From: Ilumatobacter sp.
Lineage (GTDB): Bacteria > Actinomycetota > Acidimicrobiia > Acidimicrobiales > Ilumatobacteraceae
NCBI RefSeq assembly: GCF_030065885.1
Contig: NZ_JASJCS010000013.1
Coordinates: forward strand, 1 to 55,401
Length of the DNA stretch: 55,401 bases
Reading direction: 5' to 3'
Each line of letters starts with the position of its first letter. The stretch's first letter is position 1. Positions 38,184-46,884 of this stretch are shown one piece after another. Position numbers and translations under genes: made by a program. Under the pieces are notes generated by a model. The model ran no database searches. It was given only the letters and a program-made list of their open reading frames with translations, and was not told the origin of the DNA.

Positions 38184-39995
38184 CTACGGCGTCGGGACGA
38201 AGTCGACGATGCCGTCGGGATCGATCCGGGTGAGGTCCGAGGTCAGTTCGGGACGGACCTCGAGCAACGACGTGGTGAGCTCGGGGTCGAGGACGACCAC
38301 CTCGAGCAGTCCCGTCGTGGTCACCGCGCTCCGCTCGGCCCGGAAGAAGTCGGTGGTGATCTTGTCGGACCGGCTGTCTCCCTCGGCGTAGGCATCGAAT
38401 CGCTCGACGACGAGCAGCTCGCCGGCCAGCTCGGCCCGCAGCGTCGTCGTCTTGAAGGCGAACTCGTAGATCCCGACGAGCCGATCGTCGTCGAACGTCG
38501 CGTCCACCTCACCCCAGTCGCAGTCCGACGGTGAGCAGCTACCGAAGCCGTTGATGGTCGCGCCGCCACCGTCGGTCGCAATCACGAGCCGGGTCATCCC
38601 CCTGGTCTCTGCGTCGATGTTCACCCAGGTGCCGGCGTAGTGGTCGATCGTGGGGCCGCTGGAGATCGTCATGGTGAGCTCGGCGGCCCGCTCCCCCTCG
38701 CCGGGGTCCTGCGCGACCACGATGCCGGCCGGCTGGGGCGCCGCCTGGTCAACGACCGTGGCACCGATGCCGGCGCCGGCCAGCTCGGCCTCGGCCGCCG
38801 CCTGTTCCAGGCCGACCACCAGGGGGACGACGGGGAGGCCCGGTCCGACCGACACCACCAACTCGACCACATCGGACCGCTCGCCACCGCGCGGCGTCTG
38901 GTCGACCACGGTGCCGGCGCTGCTCGGGGACTCCTCCTCGCGCTCGGAGACGGTCACCTCCGCTGGCATTCGGGCGCGGGCGTCGGCGATGGCTTCGCCC
39001 GTGACGTCGGGGATCACCGGGAGCTCACGTCCGCTGGAAACGAACAGCACCGCAGACCCGGTCTCGACACCCGGTTCGGGGAACTGCCCGAACACGATGC
39101 CTCGGTCCTCGTCGCTGCCCGACTCCTCGAGGGTGGAGACGATGCCGGCCCCCTCGAGCTGCGCGACGGCGTCGGCGCTCACCAGCCCGACCACGTTCGG
39201 CATGTCCGGCGGTGGCGGGCCGAGCGACACGACCAACTCGACGACCGTCGCCCGTTCGCCGGCGACCGGGTCCTGGCCGATGACCACCCCGGCCTCCTGC
39301 TCGGACTCCTCGGTCTCGATCGAGACCTCGATACCCAGGTCGTTCATGATCTGGACGGCCTGCACCTCGGTGAAGTCGACCACGCCGGGCACGCGCGGGT
39401 CGTCCGGGTCCGCCTGTTCGTCACCGCCGAGCACCAGCCAACCGACGACGACGGCCGCCACGAGCGCGAGCACGAAGAGCCAGGCCAGGGGTGAACGCAT
39501 CGCCGACCCGACACGATCGATGAAGCTCGGCGGCGGTGGTTCGCCCTGGATCGCGACCGTGAGTCGCTCCATGTCGCCACGGAACCGGGTCTGGCTCACC
39601 TCGACCGCCTGCCGGAGCGACAGCGCAGCGAGGTCGGGCGGCAGCTGATCGGCGGGGGGCATCTCGGCACCGCCCACCAGCACCGGCACCACCCGGACGT
39701 CGTCGGCGGCCAACCCGGCCGCGATCTCGCTGCGGAGGTAGTCGCCCTCGTTGGCGAGGCGCCGGTTGCCGTCTGCGTCGGTGGCGTCGAGCCATCGGGG
39801 CCCGATGACTGCGATGAGCACCTCGATCCTCCGCAGCCGGTTGCGGAGGACCTCGCTGAAGTCGTCGCCCGGTTCGATGTCGTCGACGTCGATGAACACC
39901 TGGTCCGCGCCGAGCACCTGCGACAGGTGGTCGGCGATGCGACCGGTCCACCCGGCGCTGTCCTCTCTCCGGTAGCTGATGAATACCTTCGCCAC
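38184..39995 (-). CDS. TIR domain - transmembrane - PASTA repeat protein
   Basis: 603 residues. Residues 1-150 are a TIR domain of the bacterial TIR_2 type (KVFISYRREDSAGWTGRIAD, VFIDVDDIEPGDDF, VLIAVIGPRWLD, then GDYLRSEIAAGL containing the conserved glutamate, and VRVVPVLVGG). One membrane helix follows (WLFVLALVAAVVVGWLVLG). Outside come four PASTA domains (VPGVVDFTEVQAVQIMNDLG, MPNVVGLVSADAVAQLEGAG, IPDVTGEAIADARARM, VPLVVGLEQAAAEAELAGAG) and a C-terminal domain with paired cysteines (CSPSDCDWG) of a kind seen in other secreted proteins. PASTA domains usually bind peptidoglycan fragments, as in PknB, and TIR domains often cleave NAD+. It looks like a one-piece receptor. GTG 39995 chosen; 40010 is possible. 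Confidence 0.87.
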   Translation of the reverse strand: MAKVFISYRREDSAGWTGRIADHLSQVLGADQVFIDVDDIEPGDDFSEVLRNRLRRIEVLIAVIGPRWLDATDADGNRRLANEGDYLRSEIAAGLAADDVRVVPVLVGGAEMPPADQLPPDLAALSLRQAVEVSQTRFRGDMERLTVAIQGEPPPPSFIDRVGSAMRSPLAWLFVLALVAAVVVGWLVLGGDEQADPDDPRVPGVVDFTEVQAVQIMNDLGIEVSIETEESEQEAGVVIGQDPVAGERATVVELVVSLGPPPPDMPNVVGLVSADAVAQLEGAGIVSTLEESGSDEDRGIVFGQFPEPGVETGSAVLFVSSGRELPVIPDVTGEAIADARARMPAEVTVSEREEESPSSAGTVVDQTPRGGERSDVVELVVSVGPGLPVVPLVVGLEQAAAEAELAGAGIGATVVDQAAPQPAGIVVAQDPGEGERAAELTMTISSGPTIDHYAGTWVNIDAETRGMTRLVIATDGGGATINGFGSCSPSDCDWGEVDATFDDDRLVGIYEFAFKTTTLRAELAGELLVVERFDAYAEGDSRSDKITTDFFRAERSAVTTTGLLEVVVLDPELTTSLLEVRPELTSDLTRIDPDGIVDFVPTP

Positions 39996-40076
39996 GGCCC
40001 CTCCGACCACCAGGTTAGAGACCTGGCGAATCCGCGTCGGCCGGATTTGCGACCGGAGCTCCCTCGGGAGCCAGCG

Positions 40077-43067
40077 TCAACCGGTCGCAGCGTCGATCAG
40101 GCGCTGGCTCGCGGCCTCTGGTGGGACGTCGAGTTCGTCGAGCACCGTCTGGAGCCGCCGGGCAGCCGCAGCGGCCAGGTCGCGGTCACCCCGCTGGAGG
40201 TGGGCGGCGATGAGGTGCTGGTGCGCGATCTCGCCCCAGGGGTCGAGCTCGATCGCCTGCGTGGCGTGGCGAACTCCGGCCTCGAGCCGGTCGAGCTCGA
40301 GGTCGAGCGCGGCGGCCTGCGCACACGCCCGGGCGGCGAGCAGGGTCAGACGCTCGGCCTCCCGGTCGAACCAGTCGCCGTCCCGGGTGTCGGCGAGCGG
40401 CGGGCCCGCGACGAGGTCGACGGCGCGGGTCAGGAGATCGCACGCCACCGTGGTCGCACCCGCCCGGGCCGCGGCCCCCGCCTCGTCGACCAGGTGCTGG
40501 AACGCGCCGACATCCGTCGTCACGGCCGGCGCCAGCGACAGCAGCCCGTTGGCGTCGACGACGATCCGCTCGTCGTCGCTCGAGATGCGTCCGAGGTAGC
40601 TGAGGTTCACGCGCAGGTTCGAGGTCGCACGCGACTCGTCGAGGTGGTCCCAGAGCATCGCCGCGAGCTCGCGACGGCTGATCGGCCCGGCCATCGCGAT
40701 CGCCGCCAGCAGCTCCCTGACCCGCCGGCGGGCCAGTTCGGGGTGGCGCTCCCCCGCGTCGCCGATGTCGACGCCGACCGGGCCGAGCAGCCGAACGACC
40801 ACCTCGTCGCGATCGGGTGGAGCGGCGCCGGCGAACAGCTTCGTGGCGGCGGCCCGCAGCTCGGGGGCGAGATGGACCCGCACCTCGTCGCGGACGGCAC
40901 GCTCGGCGACATCGAGCAGGTGGCCGGCCAGCTCGACCGCCTGCGGATGGCCGAGCGTCGCGCCCCGGCACGCCAGCTCGACCGCCCAGGGCACGGGCAG
41001 GGCGCACATCACGACCGCCGGGTCGGGCCAGGCAGCGCCGGCGTCGCCGCGGCGCACGGCATCGAGCGTGTCCGAGAGGGCGAGCATCTCCTGCTGCCAC
41101 GGGCCGAGATCGATCGACCGGATGACTGCGCGCTCGTCGTCGGTGACGAGCTGGTCGACGAGCGCCGGGAGGCGGAGCGCGACGCGGCTACCGAGCGGCG
41201 ACGTCAGCGGGTGCACGTCGAGGAACTCCCGGAGCGCGGCCCGGGCGGTGTCCGGGTGGTGGTCGGCGACGGCGTACGCCGCCCGCGCCCACGCGACGAA
41301 GCCGAGCAGCTCTGGTTGCACACCGGCCCGAAGGCAGGCCTCGGCGGCACCGATGTTGCGCGCCGCGAGGTCGAGTCGGCCCGCGAACGCCTGCATCGCA
41401 CCGAAGAACGTACCGATCCAGATCCGGTCGATCAGCGAGGTGCTCTCGACGCTCTCGGCGATCGGCAGCCGGTCCAGCACCTCGGTCTCGACGCCGAGGT
41501 GCCACGCCGCCGAACGCGCAGCGCACCAGCCGCCCACGTAGCCGGGCGAGCCGAGCGCCGTCGACCGCTTGGCGGCGGCGAGCGCCTCTCGGGGGCGGCC
41601 GAGGAGCAGCAGGTTGTTGCAGCGGGTGAACTCGACGAGCGCCATCCAGCCGTCGGGGAGGTCGCCCGGCCGGATCTCGTCGAGCGCCGCCAACCCGGCC
41701 TTCGCGTCGCCGAGCTGCTCGGCGACGCCCGCCCGTGCGAACGCGGCGAGCGGGCGGGCCTCGCCGTGCCCCAGCGCCTCGAGCTCGAACAGGCGGGTGA
41801 TCACGGCCATCAGCTCGTTCGGGGCGCCGCGGGACCGGAGGACGAACGCCAGCTCGCTCATCGCGACGACCTCGCAGCCGATCACGCCGAGCTCGCGGAA
41901 CTCGAGCCATGACTGGGTGAGCAGCCGCTGCGTCTCCTCGCTGAACGGGTTCGCCGCCCGGGTCGAGATCGCAACCAGCAGCCGCCCCTCGGGTGTCTCG
42001 GCGAACTGGTCGGGCGCCAGCTCGAGCCACTGGTCGATGACGTCGATCTGGAGAGCGATGTGGCCGAGCCGACTCACGTCGCGGATGACCTCGGCGAGCT
42101 GGAAGGCGTCACCGGCGCGGGCGGCCGCTCGCACCGCGAGGTCGTGCTGCCCCTGGCTGCGGCGCGCGTCGGCGATCTGGTGGAGCAGCTCGGTGGCCCG
42201 GTCGGGAAGCAGGTGGCGCTCGACCACGGGCGTCCACAGCTCGTGAGGGGTCAACGTGCCGTCACCGTCGATGGCGACCATCGGCACGGCGGCGGCGATG
42301 TCGTGCGGGTCGCCGGTGTACCCCACCACCGTGCGCAACAGCCACGGTTCGGCGTGCTGCGCCAGCACGGCGCAGGTCAGGACGTCCAGCGTCTTCGGGT
42401 CGAGCCCGGAGATCACCTCCTCGGAGAGGAAGTCGAGCGCGCCCCGCTTGCCGGCGATGACGGTGAGCGCAACGAGCGCCGGCCAGCCCGCCGCCGACGA
42501 GAGGGTGTCGACCGGGAGCCGGTGGCGTTCGGCCAGCTCGGCCAGCTCGGCGCCGTCGTAGGCGAGGTCGGATTCGTCGAGGTCGACCACGTGGCCGGCG
42601 GCGCGCGCCCGCGCCAGCGGGAGTGGGATGCGGCGCCGCGAGGCGAGCACGAGGTGGACCTGCGGCGGCAGGCGGGACGCCAGCTCGCGGAGTGCGTCGA
42701 CGCCGTCGCTGTCGTCGCCGAGCTCGTGGAGGTCGTCGATGACGAGGCACGTGGGCTCGCCGAGGGCGTCGAGGACCGCCATCAGCCCGTCGACGTCGTC
42801 GGCCGTCGCACCCAGCGCAGTGGCGACCTCGTCGACGAGATGGGACGCGGCCCGGCTCGACGGACCGAGCGCAATGACGTGGTCCCGTCCGGCGGCGCCG
42901 GCGTGTCGGTGGCCCCGCACGGCCTGGGCGATCGCGGTGGACTTCCCGAAGCCGGCGCCGGCGGTGAGACAGACGATCTGCCGCTCCCACCGCTGGGCCA
43001 GCAGCTGGATCAGCCGTGTGCGCTCCAGGGCATCGGGGACGACATCGAATTCGGAAGGATGGTGTAC
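40077..43067 (-). CDS. LAL-type ATPase regulator with C-terminal winged helix-BTAD
   Basis: About 990 residues. N-terminal ATPase with FDVVPDALERTRLIQLLAQR, Walker A AGAGFGKST and CLVIDDLHEL. A MalT-like helical middle with TPR-type repeats follows (VEFTRCNNLLLLGRPREALA and others). The C-terminus is a winged helix (RVRELLAAIAMAGPISRREL, AAMLWDHLDESRATSNLRVN, LSYLGRI) plus BTAD (DVGAFQHLVDEA, ELDPWGEIAHQHLIAAHLQR). This is the reverse of the SARP order. No ATG, GTG or TTG occurs in frame before the conserved start, so the true start is uncertain: GTA 43067 marks where the frame becomes family-like. It follows the giant gene at 43132-46884 by about 65 bp and may regulate the divergent promoter at 49925. 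Confidence 0.8.
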   Translation of the reverse strand, partial: VHHPSEFDVVPDALERTRLIQLLAQRWERQIVCLTAGAGFGKSTAIAQAVRGHRHAGAAGRDHVIALGPSSRAASHLVDEVATALGATADDVDGLMAVLDALGEPTCLVIDDLHELGDDSDGVDALRELASRLPPQVHLVLASRRRIPLPLARARAAGHVVDLDESDLAYDGAELAELAERHRLPVDTLSSAAGWPALVALTVIAGKRGALDFLSEEVISGLDPKTLDVLTCAVLAQHAEPWLLRTVVGYTGDPHDIAAAVPMVAIDGDGTLTPHELWTPVVERHLLPDRATELLHQIADARRSQGQHDLAVRAAARAGDAFQLAEVIRDVSRLGHIALQIDVIDQWLELAPDQFAETPEGRLLVAISTRAANPFSEETQRLLTQSWLEFRELGVIGCEVVAMSELAFVLRSRGAPNELMAVITRLFELEALGHGEARPLAAFARAGVAEQLGDAKAGLAALDEIRPGDLPDGWMALVEFTRCNNLLLLGRPREALAAAKRSTALGSPGYVGGWCAARSAAWHLGVETEVLDRLPIAESVESTSLIDRIWIGTFFGAMQAFAGRLDLAARNIGAAEACLRAGVQPELLGFVAWARAAYAVADHHPDTARAALREFLDVHPLTSPLGSRVALRLPALVDQLVTDDERAVIRSIDLGPWQQEMLALSDTLDAVRRGDAGAAWPDPAVVMCALPVPWAVELACRGATLGHPQAVELAGHLLDVAERAVRDEVRVHLAPELRAAATKLFAGAAPPDRDEVVVRLLGPVGVDIGDAGERHPELARRRVRELLAAIAMAGPISRRELAAMLWDHLDESRATSNLRVNLSYLGRISSDDERIVVDANGLLSLAPAVTTDVGAFQHLVDEAGAAARAGATTVACDLLTRAVDLVAGPPLADTRDGDWFDREAERLTLLAARACAQAAALDLELDRLEAGVRHATQAIELDPWGEIAHQHLIAAHLQRGDRDLAAAAARRLQTVLDELDVPPEAASQRLIDAATG

Positions 43068-43131
43068 TGCGTCGATCCGCTCATTGCAGCACAGGAGCGG
43101 CGGGGGCGCCCATCCGAATTCGGCAGTCGAT

Positions 43132-46100
43132 TCAGAGCCAGGAGGCGGGGATCTCGAAGGTCTCGACGTAGACGACCCGTTCTCCGTCGACGATCGTTCC
43201 GTCGTCGTCGATCTCAGTCGGCTCGCGCTCTTCCAAAACGAGCCGCAGGGGCGTCGTGGTCGGCGGGAGGGCGATCCCCGCCACCCACCGGTCGACACCG
43301 AGCATGGATCTGAGGTCGAGGAGCCGGTCGGGCAGCAGCTCGGCCCATCCGAGATCGACGTCGGCGACGGCCGGGTCGGCCTGCTCGATGCGGGCGTACA
43401 TCGGGTTGCCGACGCCGCGGCCGGAGGCGACGACGCGCAGCGTTCCCGAGCGCGGCCGGAGTCGGACCTGCCGGGTGACACCGAGTCGGAGCGGCTCGGA
43501 CTGGTGGATCGGCCCGAGATGGGCGCCGTCGATCGAGTCCCGCTGGAACCGGGCGAGCGCCAGCGTCACCCACTGGCGGTACCCCAACGGAGGCTCGATC
43601 GTGATGTCGCAGTACCACTCCTTGCGAGCGGGGTCGTACTCGACATCGTGGGCGGCGACGTCGAGTCCGGTGCCGTCGACGTCCGTCATCACGTGGGTGG
43701 CGCGCGTGAAGTCGGCGGTGCTCGGCGGGTCGACGACGAGGTCGGTCGTCAGCGGGTCACGACCCCACCGGGTCATGTCGGTCACCTCGCCGGCGGCGGC
43801 GGGCTGGATGACGACCGCCAGCTGCTCGCCGTCTCCGGTGATGCACCACGGCCGGTCGAGGTACACGCGGAACGTCTGACCCCAGTGGCGCAGCCGGGTC
43901 GCCGACTGGGTGTCCCACCGCCGTCGCTCGGCCGACGGCATGATCCGCTTGACCTGCACGGCGGCCGGCGGCGCCGAGTTCGGCACGACGAGGTGCACCT
44001 TCTCGACACCGCCCTCGGTGGAGAACCGGCTGATCGGGAGCGGGATGTACTCGACGGTCACCGGTGTCGCCGGCGGCGCGCCACCGCCCGGGATCCGGGC
44101 GATCGTGCCGTTGACGGGGTCGGCGCTGTACTGCACGCCCTCCTGGTAGAGCTCGCCGGTGGCCGTGTTGCGGACGAGGAAGTTCGTGCTGGTGAACCCG
44201 CGGCTGTCGACGGTCTGGCCGGCGTTGACGAGCGTGATCTCGACCTGCTCTGCGAAGTAGCGGCTGAACCGGCTCAGCGCCTCGGCGTCGATGAACACGT
44301 CGTGGCGACGCGTGTCGTGGAGGTCGATCTGGGTGTCGGTGAAGACGAGCGGCGAGCTCGCCGGCACGTCGTACGTGCCGATCACCCGGTGGGTGGTGAC
44401 CGAGATCGGCGCCGGTTGGGTGAGGTCGTCGATCTTGTCGGTCCACTCGCCGGTCACGACGATCGAGCCGGTGACCTTGTCGTCGAAGGCGACCTCGCCG
44501 GAGAAGGCCGCCTCGACGGCACCGATGAACGGCCGGTCGGCCGACGGCGTGTCGACCGTGTCCGCGATGACCGGGATCGTCAGCGGTTGCCTGACGGCGT
44601 GCACCAGGCGGACGCTCGTCCGCGACGAGGTCATCCAGTGGCGGCCCGACTGCATCGTTGCAGCGATCCCCGGTTGCAGCGGAACGGGCTGGTTGTTGTG
44701 CACGTAGAAGTCGCCGACGAGGTCGCCGCGCACTGCGCAGCTGAGCTCGGTCGCGATGTCGCAGCCCTTCGGGACCCAGACCGTGAGATCGTCGAGCGAC
44801 GCCAGGTCGACGACCGGTGCCTCGTTGCCGGCCCGCACCTTGAGGCGCGTCCCGACGTGCTCGGGCCACCCTCCGTCGAGCGGCACGATCGTCGTGCCGG
44901 CGGCACCGGGCAGTCCCTCGAACGCGAGTCCCGACGCGGCGGGGTCGGTGAGGTACGGGATCGCCGGCGGCGCGTCGCCCGGTCCGGTGATCGAGATCAG
45001 CTCGTCGTTGGTGGCGTCGTAGGTGCACAGGTCGGTCGGCGACCGGCTGTCGCGCGTCGCGAGCTCGGTGTACGAGGCCGGGTCGATCCCGTCCCCCGAG
45101 AGCGGGTAGCCGTGCAGCTCGAGCCGGGCCTGGGCGATCGCCGGGGGCAGGATCATGCGTGTCGTCGGTGACACGGTCGCATCGTCCTGGTCCCACTCGC
45201 TCTTCAGCACGATCACAGCCGTGGCGTCACCCCAGCCCGGCACCGGCCGCAGCTCTTCGCGCACGAGCACCGGGACCGGGATCGGCGAGAGCCGGCCGTA
45301 GGTCGCGAGATTCGAGATCAGCGCAGCGTCGCTGACACCGTTGGCGACCGTGATCGAGTTCCCGGCCAGGTCGACGACGCGCCCGCGGACCTCGTACTGC
45401 GACCCGTAGCGCAGCCGCGGCAGCGTCAGCGGCACGGCGAAGTAGTCGACGGCGAAGCTCACCGGCGACGCCGTCCCGGCCGACGAGCCGGCGGGGCGGT
45501 CGGCGGGCTGGCCGTCCTTGTCGAGCATCCGGCCCGGCTCGCCGGCGACGAGGCTCCAGCCCTGCCAGCGGAACACGTTCTGGTCGATCCAGTAGTTGGT
45601 GAACTCGCCGACCTCCTCGCCGATCGGGCCGAACGAGCGCTGGGTGTTGGTGAACAGCATCTCGGTCTGCCACCCCTCGTCCGGACCGGGCTCGTGCACG
45701 AGCGCGCTGCCGGGGAACTCGTAGCCCGGCGACGTCGCGTCGCGCTGCCAAGGCGACAACCAGTCCTTCGAGTCGTCTCGGCGCAGGTCGTAGCGGTACC
45801 CGACCACGATGTCCTCGGACCACAGCTCGGTCTCGGTCGTCGCCACCTCCCACTGCCGTTCGAGACGAGCCAGCAGGTTCACCGCCTTGTCCTCGTCGAG
45901 CAGGCTGAGACCCGCCTCGGGGATCGGCGGGAGGCCGATCTCCTCCGGGCTGCCGGACTGCACGTCGGCGACGACGTCGAGCAGCTCGATCGCGGCGGCC
46001 ATCCCGTCGACGGCGGTCAGGTAGCCGGGGTCGAGTTGCATCCGGTCCTTGTGCTCGGTGAGCGTCACGCCGACGAGCTCCGGGTGTGCCTGGGTGTTGG

Positions 46101-46884
46101 GCGCCGGGTTCGGGTTGGGCAAGGCGCGGAACGTGCTGTCGACGTGCGTGTTGAACTCGCGGACGTCGCTGAGCAGCGGGGCGTCGACCGACACGACCGA
46201 CGGCAAGGCCGGTGGCATGTCGATCTCGAGGTCGACGACGAGACCGAGCAGCCGCATCAGCTCGGGGTGCGCGCTCATGTAGGTCTGGGCGCGATGGAAG
46301 TCGAAGTCGGTGAGCTCCGAGCCGTCGTAGTCGTCGTTGGACAGCACCGGGTCGTCGGGCCCGAGCGCGTCCGGCTGGAGTGCGGTCTTGGCCTGGCCGA
46401 GCTCGGCGCTCCCGAAGAAGTCGGCCGCGGCGCCGAGCGCTGCGAGGTCGGCGCCAGACGGGAGCTGGGCGCCGTTGCGGCCGAGCTGGAGGTACATCTC
46501 CTCGAGCTTCTTCGCCAGCTCGACCTGATCGACGCGATGGGGCAGCCCCAGCAGCCGGCGGTCGATGGCCCGCCACGGCCGGACGTCGATCTGCGGGTCG
46601 TTGGTGGGCGGCAGCGGGTCGCCGAACAGCGCCGTCCACGCGGTCGGCGACGGGGGTGCCGACACGGTGGTGACGTTGGCGGCACCGACGAGCGCTCCGT
46701 CGAACCGCACGCGGAGGTTGGCGGCGTTGAGCGTGTTCGGCCAGATGCGGTAGTCGGCGAACTGTCGCAGCGGCGTGACGACGGCAGGCGTGAGCCGGAT
46801 GTTGATGAAGACCGACAGCTGCAGCTTGGGAGCAGCGACACCCGTGATGCCGTGCGGGCAAGGGACCAGCAACACGTCGGTCAT
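43132..46884 (-). CDS. Giant uncharacterised protein 1 (1250 aa)
   Basis: 1250 residues with no signal peptide and no domain I can name. The N-terminal region (MTDVLLVPCPHGITGVAAPK) is followed by helix-containing segments to about 330, then long beta-rich stretches to the end, with Ig/fibronectin-like spacing (for example YEVRGRVVDLAGNSITVANG and GEVAFDDKVTGSIVVTGEW). ATG 46884 overlaps the stop of the upstream Tat-signal gene (ATGA), so the two proteins are made in a fixed ratio and probably form a complex. The long antisense frame over this gene is a GC-rich shadow. I cannot assign a function. Confidence 0.8.
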   Translation of the reverse strand: MTDVLLVPCPHGITGVAAPKLQLSVFINIRLTPAVVTPLRQFADYRIWPNTLNAANLRVRFDGALVGAANVTTVSAPPSPTAWTALFGDPLPPTNDPQIDVRPWRAIDRRLLGLPHRVDQVELAKKLEEMYLQLGRNGAQLPSGADLAALGAAADFFGSAELGQAKTALQPDALGPDDPVLSNDDYDGSELTDFDFHRAQTYMSAHPELMRLLGLVVDLEIDMPPALPSVVSVDAPLLSDVREFNTHVDSTFRALPNPNPAPNTQAHPELVGVTLTEHKDRMQLDPGYLTAVDGMAAAIELLDVVADVQSGSPEEIGLPPIPEAGLSLLDEDKAVNLLARLERQWEVATTETELWSEDIVVGYRYDLRRDDSKDWLSPWQRDATSPGYEFPGSALVHEPGPDEGWQTEMLFTNTQRSFGPIGEEVGEFTNYWIDQNVFRWQGWSLVAGEPGRMLDKDGQPADRPAGSSAGTASPVSFAVDYFAVPLTLPRLRYGSQYEVRGRVVDLAGNSITVANGVSDAALISNLATYGRLSPIPVPVLVREELRPVPGWGDATAVIVLKSEWDQDDATVSPTTRMILPPAIAQARLELHGYPLSGDGIDPASYTELATRDSRSPTDLCTYDATNDELISITGPGDAPPAIPYLTDPAASGLAFEGLPGAAGTTIVPLDGGWPEHVGTRLKVRAGNEAPVVDLASLDDLTVWVPKGCDIATELSCAVRGDLVGDFYVHNNQPVPLQPGIAATMQSGRHWMTSSRTSVRLVHAVRQPLTIPVIADTVDTPSADRPFIGAVEAAFSGEVAFDDKVTGSIVVTGEWTDKIDDLTQPAPISVTTHRVIGTYDVPASSPLVFTDTQIDLHDTRRHDVFIDAEALSRFSRYFAEQVEITLVNAGQTVDSRGFTSTNFLVRNTATGELYQEGVQYSADPVNGTIARIPGGGAPPATPVTVEYIPLPISRFSTEGGVEKVHLVVPNSAPPAAVQVKRIMPSAERRRWDTQSATRLRHWGQTFRVYLDRPWCITGDGEQLAVVIQPAAAGEVTDMTRWGRDPLTTDLVVDPPSTADFTRATHVMTDVDGTGLDVAAHDVEYDPARKEWYCDITIEPPLGYRQWVTLALARFQRDSIDGAHLGPIHQSEPLRLGVTRQVRLRPRSGTLRVVASGRGVGNPMYARIEQADPAVADVDLGWAELLPDRLLDLRSMLGVDRWVAGIALPPTTTPLRLVLEEREPTEIDDDGTIVDGERVVYVETFEIPASWL

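Noticed and set aside
42628..45171. 847-residue plus-strand frame antisense to the BTAD regulator and giant protein 1
   Set aside because: Arg/Asp/Val-rich with no motif. The minus-strand frames are coupled by ATGA and show coherent protein sequence.
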